Of a stretch of DNA of 64,000 nucleotides, positions 1-10,699 are shown piece by piece. The DNA comes from Pseudomonas yamanorum. Lineage in GTDB: Bacteria > Pseudomonadota > Gammaproteobacteria > Pseudomonadales > Pseudomonadaceae. The stretch is taken from assembly GCF_013386765.1 (NCBI RefSeq), contig NZ_JACARE010000003.1, positions 484,992 to 548,991 on the forward strand, written 5' to 3'. The position numbers and the translations under genes were made by a program. The first letter of the stretch is position 1, and each line of letters begins with the position of its first letter. The notes under the pieces are model-generated. The model was not told the DNA's origin. It did not search any database and worked only from the letters and a program-made list of their open reading frames with translations.

Positions 1-1662
1 TACCGATTGCCGGGCGGCGGTTTGCAGGCCGGCGATCAGGTGCTGGATTTCGGCGGTGGCGCCGGCGGTGCGCTGGGCCAGGGAGCGAACTTCGTCGGCG
101 ACCACGGCGAACCCGCGCCCGGCCTCACCGGCCCGGGCGGCTTCGATGGCGGCGTTCAGCGCCAGCAGGTTGGTCTGGTCGGCAATCGAGCGAATCACCG
201 TGAGTACGCCGCCGATGGTCGCGGATTCCTCGGCGAGTTTTTCGATCATCTGCGCATTGATCTGCACTTCGCCCACCAAGGCGTGCAGCCCGGTCAGGCT
301 CAAGCCGATTACGCGTTGGCCCTGTTCTACTGCTTCGCCTGCGCTGCGGCTGGCCTGGGCAGCCTGGCTGGCGTCGCCGGCAACCTGTTGGATGGTGGCC
401 TCCAGTTCGCCCAGGGAATCGCGAATCTGCGCGGTGTCACCGGCCTGGCGTTCGGCGCCGTCATGCATGCCGCTGCTCAGTTCCGCCAGCGCGCTGCTGC
501 TGCCGGCCACTTGCTCGGCGTTGCCTCTGATGGTGCCCACCAGGTCCACCAGGTAGGCGCGCAGGCGGTTCAGGGATTCTTCGATATCGTGCAGTTCGCG
601 GTTGGTCTTGCCCAAGGCAATGGGCTGGCTGAAATCGCCCTCGGCCCAGGTGGACAAGGCCGGCGCCAGGTTGGTCAGCACCCGTGCCAGGCGCCGCTGC
701 AAGGTGTCTATCAACAGTGCGATCAGCAAAATCAGGCCGATCATCACGCCTTGCATCAGGCGCACTTCGCCCTGGATTTTCCCGTGCTGGGCGCGCACCA
801 CGGGCTCCAGCCCGGCGATGGCCTGCTGTACGGCATTGATTTTCAGATGGGTGCTGGTGGCCAGTTCGGTGCGCTGCTGGATTTGCTCGCGGGTGCGTTT
901 CAGCTCGGCGGGGTAGCGGGTCAGCAGGCTGTTGAGCTCGCGCTTGAGGTCGACGCCGGTGTCCTGGGCCACGGTTTTTTCGGTGTTTTCCAGGCCCATC
1001 ATGGCCGAAAAATCGTCGGTATTGGACTCGCTGCTGGCCGTCACGCCCAGCAAGGGCAATTGCCCCAGCACGTCAGCCTGGCTGCGGATGTTGCTGACTT
1101 CGCGCTCCACATCATCAGCCAGTTCGCTGCGCCCGCTGCTCACCAGTTTGTCCCGGGCCAGGGAGAGTTTGGCCAGATGCTGGGACGCGGCCAATAAAGG
1201 CGGCAAATAACGCGCAGACTCCGGCGAATTCACCCCGCTGGCGTACTGGTTCAATTGCTCCAGGTTGGCACCCAGTTCGCGTTCGGCTTGCAGCAGCAGG
1301 GCTTGCGGGTCGCCGGCCAGTTTGCCGGCGGCCAGCAGGTCGGTCTTGCTGAAGGTATCCAGGTCGGCAAGGCTGGGTCGCAGGTTCTGCGCCAGGTCCG
1401 GCGGCAACTCATCCAGGTGCTGCAGCAGGTTCTCCAGGCTCTGGCTGGCGCTGCTCAGGCGCAGGGCGTCGCCGCTGGCGAGGTAATCGTCGATATTGCG
1501 CGCGGCCTGGTTCTGAAAGGTCTGCGACAGGCCCAGGTAACGCTCCATCAGCAGGTAAGGCCGTTCCAGGGCGCGTTGCGACCACCAAAGTGTCGCGCCC
1601 AGGGCCAGGCAAACGGCGACCAGCAGGAGGGTGTTCAGATTCGTCAGCAGCTTCAGGCGCAT
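1..1662 (-). CDS. ctpL: Methyl-accepting chemotaxis protein, CtpL-like (3' end cut by window edge)
   Basis: This is an inner-membrane chemoreceptor that would signal to CheA/CheW. The frame is open from ATG at 1662 to base 1 (554 codons) with no stop, so the C-terminus lies outside the window. It begins [10 protein letters not shown] followed by a hydrophobic segment. A helical periplasmic ligand-binding region, a second membrane segment near residue 275 ([14 protein letters not shown]), a HAMP-type linker and the MCP signalling hairpin come next ([20 protein letters not shown], about residues 497-516). The symbol rests on its neighbour gcbA and the gene order that in P. aeruginosa surrounds the phosphate receptor CtpL; ligand specificity is not visible in the sequence. 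Confidence 0.85.
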   Translation of the reverse strand, partial: MRLKLLTNLNTLLLVAVCLALGATLWWSQRALERPYLLMERYLGLSQTFQNQAARNIDDYLASGDALRLSSASQSLENLLQHLDELPPDLAQNLRPSLADLDTFSKTDLLAAGKLAGDPQALLLQAERELGANLEQLNQYASGVNSPESARYLPPLLAASQHLAKLSLARDKLVSSGRSELADDVEREVSNIRSQADVLGQLPLLGVTASSESNTDDFSAMMGLENTEKTVAQDTGVDLKRELNSLLTRYPAELKRTREQIQQRTELATSTHLKINAVQQAIAGLEPVVRAQHGKIQGEVRLMQGVMIGLILLIALLIDTLQRRLARVLTNLAPALSTWAEGDFSQPIALGKTNRELHDIEESLNRLRAYLVDLVGTIRGNAEQVAGSSSALAELSSGMHDGAERQAGDTAQIRDSLGELEATIQQVAGDASQAAQASRSAGEAVEQGQRVIGLSLTGLHALVGEVQINAQMIEKLAEESATIGGVLTVIRSIADQTNLLALNAAIEAARAGEAGRGFAVVADEVRSLAQRTAGATAEIQHLIAGLQTAARQSV

Positions 1663-1714
1663 GCGTGGTTTCAACCGACAGCAGAAGTAAGTGCCTGAAG
1701 TTATTGCGTTTCCA

Positions 1715-3385
1715 TTACAGAGTTATGACGGATTCGGTGGATTCCGGTGAAAAGGTGGCACTTTGCTTTGATGCCCGGGCCGACGCCACCCGGTTACGCC
1801 CGGCATCCTTGGCACGGTACAGCGCCTCGTCGGCCTGGGCGGCCATCATCAGGCTGTCGGAGCCGTCGCAGAGCTCCACCACGCCGGCACTGAACGTGCA
1901 CCACAAATCCTGCGGCTGGGCGGGGTAGTGAATCTCGGCGAAGCGCCCACGGATCTCGTCCAGTACCTGGCAGGCCCTGTCGAGATCGGTGTCGGGCATC
2001 ACGATGGCAAATTCTTCGCCGCCGTAACGGCCTATATAGTCGGTCTTGCGCAGGCGCTGCTTGAGAAACAGCGCGAGGCTCTTGATCACCCGGTCGCCCA
2101 TGGGGTGGCCGTGGCTGTCGTTGACCCGCTTGAAGTGGTCGATGTCGAGCATCGCAAAGCTCAGCGGCTTGTTTTCGCGGCGTGCGCGGAAGCTGCAGTC
2201 TTCCAGCAGTTGCAGGATGTGGGTGTGGTTGTACAGCCCGGTGAGGCTGTCGCGCACCATCCGCGCCTTGAGGTTGCGCGCCCGCGCCGCGCGGTTGCGC
2301 ACGGTGGTGATCAGGTGCCGAGGCTTGATCGGCTTGGTGAGGAAGTCGTCGCCGCCTTCGCTCATGGCGTCCAGTTGCTTGTCCAGGTCGTCTTCGGCCG
2401 AGAGGTAGATGATCGGCACGCTGACGTAGCGGTCATTGTGGCGGATCACCTTGGCCAGTTCGGTACCGGTGCAGGCCGGCATATACATGTCGAGGATGAT
2501 CAGGTCGGGCTGGAAGTCCGCCAGCTCGGCCATGGCCTGGATCGGTTCGATCAGGGTGCGGGTGACGATGCCGGCGCTGTTGAGCAGGCGCTCGGTGTGC
2601 ATGGCCTGGGCCCGGGAGTCATCGATGATCAGCACTTTATAAGGTTCGTACTGGGCGACGCAGGTCAGCACTTCGATTTTTTCCAGCAGGCTCGAGGCCT
2701 CCAGGGTTCCGGTGAGGAACTCCTGGCCGCCGGCGCGTACGGCCGCGAGACGCGTGGGCGTATCGGTTTCGTGCAGGCTGAAAAACAGCAACGGCAGTTT
2801 TTGCTCAAGGCCTTCCTGGGCTTCGGCGGCAAGCTTGAGGCCGAGGCCGGTGCCGCAGAAATCCACATCCATCACGATAGCCGCGGGCAAGCGCTCGGCC
2901 ATCGAGGCGCGAAACGCCGCCACGCTGTCGAGGGACTGGGCGCTCAATCCAAAAAACTCCAGCTGCTTGGCCAGGCGCTCGGCGCGGTCGTGGTCGGCCA
3001 GCATCACGTAGATCGGCTTGCGCATCGGCGGCAGGAGCGTTTGCTCAAGCTGGTCGCCCTGGCGCAGGCCGGTGCGGGACAGGCGCTGCATCAAACGGTT
3101 GAGTTCGGTGATCAGGTGGCTGCTGAGGCGACCGCGGTTGTCGTCCACGGCCTTGAGTGAATCGCTGATCAGGTGCGCCAGCTGGCCGTGTTCCGGCTGC
3201 TCGAAGCGTTCGGCAAAACGCAGCAGGCGCAGGTTGGCCTCACTGAGCTCGGACAAGTCAGTGGTCGACCATTCGCTGCGTTGCAGGCGCTGCCAGATCT
3301 CAAGAATTTGACGTGCCTGATGAATTACCCGCTGGGCAAAATGGTGCTTGAGACGCTCACGGCTGGGGTCTTCTGGCTCGGTCAT
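1715..3385 (-). CDS. gcbA: Diguanylate cyclase response regulator GcbA
   Basis: This 556-residue protein should make cyclic-di-GMP from two GTP. Domain order is an N-terminal helical region (1-120), a first receiver-like domain (about 125-245), a canonical second receiver (VLIIDDS, then LIILDMYMP with the phospho-acceptor Asp, about 250-370) and a GGDEF domain with an intact GGEEF active site near residue 455. An RKTD motif five residues before GGEEF matches the inhibitory I-site, so product feedback is expected. In P. fluorescens and P. aeruginosa GcbA is linked to initial attachment and dispersion. The gene sits downstream of, and codirectional with, the chemoreceptor gene's start region, and diverges from the DUF2333 gene. 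The identification combines domain architecture and synteny. Confidence 0.85.
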   Translation of the reverse strand: MTEPEDPSRERLKHHFAQRVIHQARQILEIWQRLQRSEWSTTDLSELSEANLRLLRFAERFEQPEHGQLAHLISDSLKAVDDNRGRLSSHLITELNRLMQRLSRTGLRQGDQLEQTLLPPMRKPIYVMLADHDRAERLAKQLEFFGLSAQSLDSVAAFRASMAERLPAAIVMDVDFCGTGLGLKLAAEAQEGLEQKLPLLFFSLHETDTPTRLAAVRAGGQEFLTGTLEASSLLEKIEVLTCVAQYEPYKVLIIDDSRAQAMHTERLLNSAGIVTRTLIEPIQAMAELADFQPDLIILDMYMPACTGTELAKVIRHNDRYVSVPIIYLSAEDDLDKQLDAMSEGGDDFLTKPIKPRHLITTVRNRAARARNLKARMVRDSLTGLYNHTHILQLLEDCSFRARRENKPLSFAMLDIDHFKRVNDSHGHPMGDRVIKSLALFLKQRLRKTDYIGRYGGEEFAIVMPDTDLDRACQVLDEIRGRFAEIHYPAQPQDLWCTFSAGVVELCDGSDSLMMAAQADEALYRAKDAGRNRVASARASKQSATFSPESTESVITL

Positions 3386-3659
3386 ATCCTGACTACTAGT
3401 TAGGCTGCATGCTGAGGTCGAACTGATGGCTCTATGCTAGCACCTCTTTTCCTTTGCACGAGTGTCATACGTCAATTAACTGCGAGGTCCTGGATATTCA
3501 TTTGTCGACCCTGCAGTCGCGCGGGCGTAAAAAGCGTGCATCCTTTATAGTCGAGCCGCGCATACGCGCCACCCCGACTAAAAGCGCCCCGATGCTCGGC
3601 ACGATGGGGTAGGGTTGTGGTCGTAGCTATTGAACTCAAGTGATTGAAAGGATATCGCC

Positions 3660-4727
3660 ATGCTGGACTGGAAAAACCGCGCAGGCAGTGCAAAGGGCCC
3701 GGCCCCCGAGACCAAGTCGGCCCCCCGCAGCTATTTCCGTAACCTGCTGATGAGCCGTGCGTTGCTCTCGCTGGTTGCGTTGTACCTGTTGGTCACCGGT
3801 GCCCTGGGCTGGTACTGGAGCGAAGAGCCCGCGTTGTTCCCGGTGCAGCAGAACGCGCAGATTGCCGCCGAGAAGGATGGCAAGCAGATGGTGGTGGGTT
3901 TCACCACCGTCGAAACCCTCAAGACCGTAGTCGGCACCTTGTTGAACAAGCCGGGTGGCTACATTTCCAACGACCGTTTCCCGCCGGGCCTGTGGATGGA
4001 CAACATGCCCAGCTGGGAATACGGCGTGCTGGTGCAGGTGCGTGACCTGACCCGTGCCCTGCGCAAGGACTTCGCCCGTTCGCAGTCGCAGTCGGCGGAA
4101 GACGCAGATTTGGCCAAGGCCGAGCCGCGCTTCAACTTCGACAACAAGAGCTGGGTGCTGCCGTCCAGCGAGTCGGAATACCAGGAAGGCATCAACTCCC
4201 TGAGCCGCTACGAAGCGCGCTTGTCCGACCCGAATCAGCGCGGCGCACTGTTCTATGCGCGTGCCGACAACCTGAACAACTGGCTGGGTGATGTGGCGAC
4301 CCGTCTGGGTTCGCTGTCGCAACGGCTGTCGGCCAGTGTGGGCCGGGTCAAGCTCAACACCGCGCTGAAAACCGAAGCGCTGGCGCCAGGTGAAGTGCCG
4401 CAGGTCGATGAAGAAGTGGTGGAAACCCCATGGATGCAGATCGACAACGTGTTCTACGAGGCCCGTGGCCAGGCCTGGGCCTTGTCCCACCTGCTGCGCG
4501 CCATCGAAGTCGACTTCGCCGACGTGCTGGCCAAGAAGAACGCCACCGTCAGCGTGCGCCAGATCATTCGTGAGCTGGAAGCCTCGCAGGAACCTGTGTG
4601 GAGCCCGATGATCCTGAACGGCAGCGGTTTTGGCATCCTGGCCAACCACTCGCTGGTCATGGCCAACTATATTTCCCGGGCCAACGCTGCAGTGATCGAC
4701 TTGCGTCAGCTCCTGAACCAGGGTTGA
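3660..4727 (+). CDS. DUF2333 family membrane-anchored protein
   Basis: This 355-residue protein has one strong membrane segment at about residues 32-52 (LLSLVALYLLVTGALGWYW), leaving a short cytoplasmic tail and a large periplasmic domain. It matches the DUF2333 family, conserved in Pseudomonas beside speA and gcbA; function is unknown. The start follows AAGGA. The stop overlaps the ATG-ATG start region of the NUDIX gene, which suggests one transcript for these two genes. The 274 bases upstream (3386-3659) are the divergent gcbA/DUF2333 promoter region; I saw no clear operator there. Confidence 0.85.
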   Translation: MLDWKNRAGSAKGPAPETKSAPRSYFRNLLMSRALLSLVALYLLVTGALGWYWSEEPALFPVQQNAQIAAEKDGKQMVVGFTTVETLKTVVGTLLNKPGGYISNDRFPPGLWMDNMPSWEYGVLVQVRDLTRALRKDFARSQSQSAEDADLAKAEPRFNFDNKSWVLPSSESEYQEGINSLSRYEARLSDPNQRGALFYARADNLNNWLGDVATRLGSLSQRLSASVGRVKLNTALKTEALAPGEVPQVDEEVVETPWMQIDNVFYEARGQAWALSHLLRAIEVDFADVLAKKNATVSVRQIIRELEASQEPVWSPMILNGSGFGILANHSLVMANYISRANAAVIDLRQLLNQG

Positions 4728-4729
4728 TG

Positions 4730-5266
4730 ATGGACGCTTCCACCCGAGAGGCGGCGCACCGCGCCGCCTCCGACGCCGAACTGATCGCCTGGGTCGACGA
4801 GCAGGACAACCTGCTCGGCTCCCTGGTGCGTTCCGATTTGCGCCAGCGCGGGCTGATCGGGCGCTGCACCTTTATCTTCCTGTTCAACTCGGCCGGTGAG
4901 CTGTGTGTGCACCGGCGCACCCTGAGCAAAGCCATGTACCCGGGGTTCTGGGACACGGCGGCGGGCGGGATGGTAGCGGCCCACGAGTCCTACGCCGAGT
5001 CGGCGGCCCGGGAGCTGGAAGAGGAATTGGGCGTCAGCGGCGTCGAACTCACCGCTCACGACCATTTCTATTTCGAAGACGGCGACAGCCGGCTCTGGTG
5101 CACTTCGTTCTCGGCCGTGTGGGACGGGCCGCTGCGGATCCAGCCGGAAGAAGTCATGGAAGCCCGCTTTCTGCCACTGGCGACGGTGCTGGAGGAGGCC
5201 GAGCAAAAGCCCTATTGCCCGGATGCCCAGGAAGGGTTGCGTCGTTATTTGGCCCTGCGTCGCTAA
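4730..5266 (+). CDS. NUDIX hydrolase
   Basis: This is a 178-residue enzyme expected to cleave a nucleoside diphosphate linked to another group; the substrate cannot be told. The NUDIX box is complete (GMVAAHE, seven residues, RELEEELGV), fitting G-x5-E-x7-REUxEExGU. Two consecutive ATGs occur at 4727 and 4730. The second is preferred because AGGG at 4719-4723 is then six bases away; the first overlaps the upstream stop as TGATG. It is translationally coupled to the DUF2333 gene. The arrangement DUF2333-NUDIX-SUI1-speA is the same as in P. aeruginosa as I recall it. Confidence 0.9.
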   Translation: MDASTREAAHRAASDAELIAWVDEQDNLLGSLVRSDLRQRGLIGRCTFIFLFNSAGELCVHRRTLSKAMYPGFWDTAAGGMVAAHESYAESAARELEEELGVSGVELTAHDHFYFEDGDSRLWCTSFSAVWDGPLRIQPEEVMEARFLPLATVLEEAEQKPYCPDAQEGLRRYLALRR

Positions 5267-5360
5267 AGTTGCATAAATTGGCGCCATTAGGCTCTTAGCA
5301 AGGGGCCTTTTTGCCGTTACACTGCGCGACTTTTCAAGCTGAACCGCTATTGTTCCACCC

Positions 5361-5460
5361 TGTAGGAGCGAGCTTGCTCGCGAAAAACGTAAGCACGACG
5401 CGTGCTGCCTGAATGCCCGCGTTATCGTTGACGACCTTCGCGAGCAAGCTCGCTCCTACA
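5361..5460. repeat. REP pair (inverted, BIME-like)
   Basis: The block opens with TGTAGGAGCGAGCTTGCTCG and closes with its reverse complement, about 50 bases apart. This is the typical Pseudomonas REP doublet. It lies between the NUDIX and SUI1 genes. The same family recurs at 34087 and 41527. Confidence 0.9.
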
Positions 5461-5563
5461 ATGGGTTGAATGCCTGCGGTTCAGTAGCGCTGCCCCTGCC
5501 TGAGTGGGGCTTCGCGGTCGGTGATCGCACCGATCAGTCTTTGTCCTCCCAAGAGGATTGCCG

Positions 5564-5935
5564 GTGGCCAAAAAAGCCGCATCCTTCGCCGCCCTTGGTG
5601 GCCTGGTATTTTCCACCGACGCAGGTCGACACTGCCCGGACTGTCGTCAGCCCGTGGACGCGTGTACCTGCAAAACAACCCTGATTCCCGAAGGCGATGG
5701 TATTGCCCGCGTACGTCGCGAGAGCAAGGGCCGTGGCGGCAAGACGGTGACCACCATCACCGGCGTGCCCCTGGCCGAGGATGCCCTGAAGGAGCTGGCC
5801 ACCACGCTGAAAAAGCGCTGTGGCACCGGTGGTGCCCTCAAAGACGGCATCATCGAGATTCAGGGCGACCACGTCGAGTTGCTGTTGGCCGAGCTGATCA
5901 AGCTGGGTTACAAGGCGAAGAAATCCGGCGGCTAG
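5564..5935 (+). CDS. SUI1/YciH family translation initiation factor
   Basis: This is a 123-residue YciH-type homologue of eIF1/SUI1. The N-terminus has a small zinc-ribbon-like cluster (HCPDCRQP, then ACTC). The SUI1 fold follows (RRESKGRGGKTVTTITGVPL, then TLKKRCGTGGALKDG and IEIQGDH). GTG at 5564 is preferred because AGAGG lies seven bases upstream; a TTG at 5558 is in frame but too close to that site. YciH is proposed to police initiation fidelity under stress. It is followed by speA after a 212-base gap. Confidence 0.9.
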   Translation: MAKKAASFAALGGLVFSTDAGRHCPDCRQPVDACTCKTTLIPEGDGIARVRRESKGRGGKTVTTITGVPLAEDALKELATTLKKRCGTGGALKDGIIEIQGDHVELLLAELIKLGYKAKKSGG

Positions 5936-6147
5936 CAGCCTCTGTGAAAACCACCCCGATGACCCGCTTGCTGAACGCGAACTGTCGTCCCCATGGTTTT
6001 CACAGAGCCTGTTCCTGACCGGTGTCTAAACTCTGTCCTGCAAGTGGGGTCTACCCCTCTCACAGGCAAATCGTCATTTTCATTCTTTAGACTGCGCCAG
6101 CCTCTGATCAGGCCGGTGCACTTCGACTTCATTTATAGGGGACTTCG

Positions 6148-8061
6148 ATGTCCGTACGACGCACACGCAAAGACGATGGCAGCCAATGGACAGTTGCGGA
6201 CAGCCGCAGTGTTTACGGGATTCGCCATTGGGGGGCCGGGTATTTCGCGATCAATGATGCCGGTCGCGTTGAAGTCCGTCCGAACGGCCCGAACAGCACG
6301 CCCGTCGACCTGTACGAGCAAGTCGACGAGCTGCGCAAAAGCGGCCTGTCCTTGCCGTTGCTGGTGCGCTTCCCCGACATCCTGCAAGACCGCGTGCGCC
6401 AGTTGACCGGTGCCTTCGACGCGAACATCGAGCGCCTGGAATACCAGAGCAAATACACCGCGCTGTACCCGATCAAGGTGAACCAGCAGGAAGCGGTGAT
6501 CGAGAACATCATCGCCACCCAGGACGTGTCCATCGGCCTGGAAGCCGGCTCCAAGCCCGAGCTGCTGGCCGTGCTGGCCCTGGCCCCGAAAGGCGGCACC
6601 ATCGTCTGCAACGGTTACAAAGACCGTGAGTTCATCCGCCTCGCGCTGATGGGCCAGAAGCTCGGCCACAACGTGTTTATCGTGATCGAGAAAGAATCCG
6701 AAGTCGGCCTGGTGATCGAAGAAGCCGCCAACCTCAAGGTCAAGCCACAGGTGGGCCTGCGGGTGCGCCTGTCGTCCCTGGCGTCGAGCAAGTGGGCAGA
6801 CACCGGCGGTGAGAAATCCAAATTCGGTTTGTCGGCGGCGCAACTGTTGTCGGTGGTCGAGCGCTTCCGCGCGGCCGGCCTGGACCAGGGCATCCGCCTG
6901 CTGCACTTCCACATGGGCTCGCAGATCGCCAACCTGGCCGACTACCAGCACGGGTTCAAGGAAGCCATTCGTTACTACGGCGAACTGCGCAACCTCGGCC
7001 TGCCGGTAGACCACATCGACGTGGGCGGCGGCCTGGGCGTGGACTACGACGGTACGCACTCGCGTAACGCCAGCTCCATCAACTACGACATGGACGACTA
7101 CGCCGGTGTGGTCGTGGGCATGCTCAAGGAATTCTGCGATGCGCAGAGCCTGCCGCACCCGAACATCTTCTCCGAGAGCGGCCGTTCCCTGACCGCCCAC
7201 CACGCCATGCTGGTGGTGCAGGTGACCGACGTCGAGAAACACAACGACGACGTGCCGGTTATCGAGAACAAGGAAAGCCTGCCGGAAACCGTGCAATGGC
7301 TTGTGGACCTGCTGGGCCCGACCGACATTGAAATGGTCACCGAAACCTACTGGCGTGCCACCCACTACATGAGCGACGTGGCCACCCAGTACGCCGACGG
7401 CAAGATCACCCTGGCCGAAAAAGCCCTGGCCGAGCAGTGCTACTTCGCCGTCTGCCGTCGCCTGCACGACTCTCTCAAGGCCCGCCAGCGTTCCCACCGC
7501 CAGGTGCTGGACGAGCTCAACGACAAGCTGGCCGACAAGTACATCTGCAACTTCTCGGTCTTCCAGAGCCTGCCGGACACCTGGGCCATCGGCCAGGTAC
7601 TGCCGATTCTGCCGCTGCATCGCCTCGATGAAGAGCCGCTGCGCCGTGCCGTGCTGCAAGACCTGACCTGCGACTCCGACGGCAAGATCAAGCAGTACGT
7701 CGACGAGCAGAGCATTGAGACCAGCTTGCCGGTGCACGCGGTGAAAGAAGGTGAGGATTACCTGCTGGGGATCTTCCTGGTGGGCGCCTACCAGGAAATC
7801 CTCGGTGACATGCACAACCTGTTCGGTGACACCGACTCGGTGAACATCTACCAGCGTGACGACGGTTCGGTGTACAGCGCCGGGATCGAGACCCACGACA
7901 CCATCGAAGACATGCTGCGCTACGTGCACTTGTCGCCGGAGGAGTTGATGACTCACTACCGTGACAAGTGCGCCAGCGCGAAGATCACGGCGGCGGAGCG
8001 GACTCAGTTCCTGGATGCGTTGCGTCTTGGGCTGACGCGTTCGTCGTACCTGTCCTCGTAA
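6148..8061 (+). CDS. speA: Biosynthetic arginine decarboxylase
   Basis: This 637-residue PLP enzyme converts arginine to agmatine, the first step of the agmatine route to putrescine. It has the fold-III family features. The PLP lysine is in [11 protein letters not shown] (K110), the phosphate-binding glycine loop is in [14 protein letters not shown] (about 290), and the specificity region is [20 protein letters not shown] (about 475). Full family length. The start follows AGGGGAC. The 212-base upstream gap holds a strong AT-rich stretch before the start but no riboswitch that I recognise. Confidence 0.97.
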   Translation: MSVRRTRKDDGSQWTVADSRSVYGIRHWGAGYFAINDAGRVEVRPNGPNSTPVDLYEQVDELRKSGLSLPLLVRFPDILQDRVRQLTGAFDANIERLEYQSKYTALYPIKVNQQEAVIENIIATQDVSIGLEAGSKPELLAVLALAPKGGTIVCNGYKDREFIRLALMGQKLGHNVFIVIEKESEVGLVIEEAANLKVKPQVGLRVRLSSLASSKWADTGGEKSKFGLSAAQLLSVVERFRAAGLDQGIRLLHFHMGSQIANLADYQHGFKEAIRYYGELRNLGLPVDHIDVGGGLGVDYDGTHSRNASSINYDMDDYAGVVVGMLKEFCDAQSLPHPNIFSESGRSLTAHHAMLVVQVTDVEKHNDDVPVIENKESLPETVQWLVDLLGPTDIEMVTETYWRATHYMSDVATQYADGKITLAEKALAEQCYFAVCRRLHDSLKARQRSHRQVLDELNDKLADKYICNFSVFQSLPDTWAIGQVLPILPLHRLDEEPLRRAVLQDLTCDSDGKIKQYVDEQSIETSLPVHAVKEGEDYLLGIFLVGAYQEILGDMHNLFGDTDSVNIYQRDDGSVYSAGIETHDTIEDMLRYVHLSPEELMTHYRDKCASAKITAAERTQFLDALRLGLTRSSYLSS

Positions 8062-8093
8062 GGACACCGCTCCAAAGGTCGACCCGGCTCTAA

Positions 8094-8186
8094 TGTAGGA
8101 GCCGGGCTTGCCCGCGATGGCGGTGGGTCAGGCAGCCAATGGGCTGGCTGACCCACCGCCATCGCAGGCAAGCCAGCTCCCACATT
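8094..8186. repeat. REP pair
   Basis: An inverted pair: TGTAGGAGCCGGGCTTGCCC on the left, and a diverged reverse complement ending in AGCTCCCACA on the right. The inner stem GCGGTGGGTCAG pairs with CTGACCCACCGC. It follows speA and could stabilise or end its transcript. Confidence 0.85.
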
Positions 8187-8228
8187 TGATCAGCGTTTCG
8201 GCAGTACCCTCTTTATAGGGCCTGAACG

Positions 8229-9092
8229 ATGTCGAGCAAACTCCTGCAAGTGTTCACCCTGGCCATCGCGACTCTGCTCGCGGCCTGCTCCCCGATCAAA
8301 GTGCTCAACGCACTCACACCCTCCAGCACCTTCACCAAAACATCCTCCATTGCCTACGGCGACGACCCCCGCCAGAAACTCGATATCTACCGTCCCGTCA
8401 CCGCCTTGCCCGATGCGCCGGTGGTGGTGTTTTTCTATGGTGGCAGCTGGAACAGCGGCTCAAAGGATGACTACGGTTTTGTCGGCGAAGCCCTGGCCTC
8501 GCGCGGCATCGTGGTGGTGATTGCCGATTACCGGCTTTACCCGCAAGTGCGCTACCCAGCGTTTTTGCAGGATGGCGCCCAAGCGGTCGCCTGGGCGCAC
8601 CAGCACAGTGCCGAGTACGGCGGCGATCCCCGCAAGCTGTATGTGATGGGCCACAGTTCCGGTGCCTACAACGCCGCAATGCTGGCGCTGGATCCACAGT
8701 GGCTGGCCGGGGTCGGCATGTCGCCGTCAGTCTTCAAAGGCTGGATCGGCCTGGCCGGGCCGTATGATTTCCTGCCAATTGAAAACCGCGATGTGCGCCC
8801 GGTGTTCTTCTATCCGGATTCGCCGCCCGACTCCCAACCCATCAACCACGTCAGCGCAAGCGCACCACCAAGCCTGTTGATTGCTTCTGTGGACGACAAC
8901 CTGGTCAACCCCAAGCGCAACACCGCCGGCCTGGCGAACAAGCTGCGGGCGGCGGGTGTGCCGGTTGAGGAGTTCTACTTCACCAAAACCAGCCACGCGA
9001 CATTGGTAGCGTCCATGTCCCGGCCGTTGCGCTGGCTGGCGCCGGTGCTGGACCGGGTCACCGCGTTTATCAAGTTCACGCCGGGCCAGTAA
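8229..9092 (+). CDS. Alpha/beta hydrolase (esterase/lipase-like) lipoprotein
   Basis: This 287-residue protein is a predicted secreted serine esterase. The N-terminal lipobox LLAACS places it as a lipoprotein. The core shows an oxyanion-type FYGGSW (HGG-like), the nucleophile elbow GHSSGAY, a late Asp in SVDDNLVNP and the catalytic His in TSHATL. This matches the hormone-sensitive-lipase/BD-FAE-like group; the substrate is unknown. Its last 17 bases overlap tail-to-tail with the convergent MATE gene. Confidence 0.88.
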   Translation: MSSKLLQVFTLAIATLLAACSPIKVLNALTPSSTFTKTSSIAYGDDPRQKLDIYRPVTALPDAPVVVFFYGGSWNSGSKDDYGFVGEALASRGIVVVIADYRLYPQVRYPAFLQDGAQAVAWAHQHSAEYGGDPRKLYVMGHSSGAYNAAMLALDPQWLAGVGMSPSVFKGWIGLAGPYDFLPIENRDVRPVFFYPDSPPDSQPINHVSASAPPSLLIASVDDNLVNPKRNTAGLANKLRAAGVPVEEFYFTKTSHATLVASMSRPLRWLAPVLDRVTAFIKFTPGQ

Positions 9093-10422
9093 GCCAGCGG
9101 TCCTGTTTGTTCAGGCGCCAGGCAATCGCCCACAGCGTGAGGCTGCGCAGGGCCATGAACAGCAGGAAAGTTATCCACAGCCCGTGGTTGCCCAGCCCCT
9201 GCAAGGCCCAGGCGAACGGCAGCACAATCACCACCGTCAGCAGCATGCCGTTGCGCATTTCCCGGGCGCGGGTGGCGCCGATGAACAAGCCGTCCAACAG
9301 GTAGCTCCACACTGCAATCAACGGCAGCACGGCCAGGTAAGGCAGGTAGATGTCGGCGGTTTCGCGCACGCTCGGGATGTCGGTTTGCATGGCGATAAAC
9401 AGGTGGCCGAACACGGCGAACAGGATCGCGAAACCGACGCTGGCCAGCAACGACCAACCACAGGCCACCACCAGCGAGCGGCGCAAGGCCTGGCGGTCGT
9501 GGGCGCCGATGGCGTGGCCGCACAACGCTTCCACGGCGTGGGCCAGTCCGTCCAGGGCGTGAGCCGTCAACAGTAAGCCGTTTAGCAGCAGCGCATTGGC
9601 CGCTACCGTCGCATCACCCAATCTGGCGCCTTGCACGGTGATCATGAAAAACACCGATTGCAGGGCCAGGCTGCGGATGAAGATATCGCGGTTCACCGCC
9701 AGCAACGGGCGCCAGCTTTGCCACAGTTTGAGGGCGGCCCAGGCGATATGGCCCGGGTAGGCGCGCAGGGCTTTTTGGGTGAGGGCCAGGCCGAGCAGGG
9801 CGCCGGTCCATTCGGCGATCACCGAGGCGCGGGCCGAGCCGACCACGCCCCAATCCAGACCCAGGACGAACCACAGGTTGAGAGCGATGTTGACGAGGTT
9901 GGTGGTGAGCAGGATCGCCAGCGGCGCGCGGGCGTTCTGGGTGCCGAGGAACCAGCCCACCAGCGCGTAGCTGGCGAGGGCCGCGGGCAGGCCGAAGAGG
10001 CGGGTGTGGAAGAATTCGCGGGTCAGTTGGTTCAGCTCGGGCGAGGGCTGCATCCAGTCCAGCACCAGGCCGCTTAAGGGAATGCCGATGCTGCCGAGCA
10101 ACATCGCCAGCCCCAGCGCCAGCAACAGTCCTTGCAACAGAATCTGCCGCAGCGCCGCACCATCACCGCGCCCGGCGGCCTGGGCGGCAAAGCCGGTGGA
10201 GCCCATGCGCAAAAAGCCCATGGCCCAGGCGAGGAAGGTATAGAGGCTGGCGCCCACGGCCACGGCGCCGAGTTGATGGGCGTGGGGCAGGTGGCCGATG
10301 ACCATGCTGTCCACCAGCGCCACCAGCGGCACGGAGATGTTCGACAGGATCATCGGCGCGGCGAGGGCCCACACGCGGCGGTGGGTGGGGCGGTCGCGCC
10401 AGTCGGTCAGCAGGGAAGTCAT
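9076..10422 (-). CDS. MATE family efflux transporter (DinF-like)
   Basis: This 448-residue polytopic inner-membrane exporter has about 12 hydrophobic segments and the MATE pattern (WALAAPMILSNISVPLVALVD at the start, a second homologous half beginning near LALQSVFFMITVQGARLGD). Such proteins use Na+ or H+ gradients to expel cationic drugs; the cargo is unknown here. The start ATG is preceded by AAAGGAG. It is transcribed toward the esterase gene; its upstream side borders the toxin-immunity island at 10451. Confidence 0.93.
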   Translation of the reverse strand: MTSLLTDWRDRPTHRRVWALAAPMILSNISVPLVALVDSMVIGHLPHAHQLGAVAVGASLYTFLAWAMGFLRMGSTGFAAQAAGRGDGAALRQILLQGLLLALGLAMLLGSIGIPLSGLVLDWMQPSPELNQLTREFFHTRLFGLPAALASYALVGWFLGTQNARAPLAILLTTNLVNIALNLWFVLGLDWGVVGSARASVIAEWTGALLGLALTQKALRAYPGHIAWAALKLWQSWRPLLAVNRDIFIRSLALQSVFFMITVQGARLGDATVAANALLLNGLLLTAHALDGLAHAVEALCGHAIGAHDRQALRRSLVVACGWSLLASVGFAILFAVFGHLFIAMQTDIPSVRETADIYLPYLAVLPLIAVWSYLLDGLFIGATRAREMRNGMLLTVVIVLPFAWALQGLGNHGLWITFLLFMALRSLTLWAIAWRLNKQDRWLTGPA

Positions 10423-10450
10423 GCGGGCTCCTTTGGGGAGCGGTAGTGTA

Positions 10451-10677
10451 ACTGGCCGTTAGCGGCGACGCAGGGCCAATGTAGGGAGTGGGTTTCCTAC
10501 AGGTGAAACCTTGATGGACGTGAGGCTATTCGGTTTATTCAAGAACCTAGCCGTACGGTCAGTTGTTTGGTCTCGGGCTGTTCAGCAACATCCTTTTGAC
10601 GCCATACCGGCGCTATCCCGTCACTGATCAATCAACACCCTTGTGGTGCTCAGGCGCGCTTGGGCGCGAGAAAAGGT
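10451..10677 (+). repeat. Direct repeat, copy 1: promoter/leader block of the toxin island
   Basis: This 227-base block recurs with the same length at 11264-11490, differing at scattered positions. Long shared runs include AGCAACATCCTTTT, ACGCCATACCGGCGCTATCC and CACTGATCAATCAACACCC. In copy 2 the block leads straight into the PAAR gene; here it leads straight into an immunity gene. I read it as the original promoter/leader of the PAAR-toxin-immunity operon. Confidence 0.9.
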
Positions 10678-10684
10678 CAACGCA

Positions 10685-10699
10685 GCGCAAGGGTGGTAG
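10685..10699 (+). pseudogene. Vestige of toxin C-terminus (A-Q-G-W-stop)
   Basis: The codons GCG CAA GGG TGG TAG directly abut the ATG of the first immunity gene. They match the Q-G-W-Y-stop end of the intact toxin at 13369-13380, which also abuts an immunity start. This is a deletion scar joining the promoter block to the last toxin codons. It is short, so the evidence is the position as much as the sequence. Confidence 0.6.

Noticed and set aside
7..1197. Long plus-strand open frame rich in Gly/Gln/Ala
   Set aside because: It is antisense to the chemoreceptor, whose minus-strand frame shows clear MCP motifs. High GC makes such shadow frames common.
3386..3659. Possible small gene in the gcbA/DUF2333 gap
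   Set aside because: A minus-strand 73-codon frame is present but has no ribosome site, no recognisable domain and overlaps the DUF2333 promoter region.
9173..9181. Single DnaA-box 9-mer
   Set aside because: It lies inside the MATE coding sequence and stands alone; likely chance.
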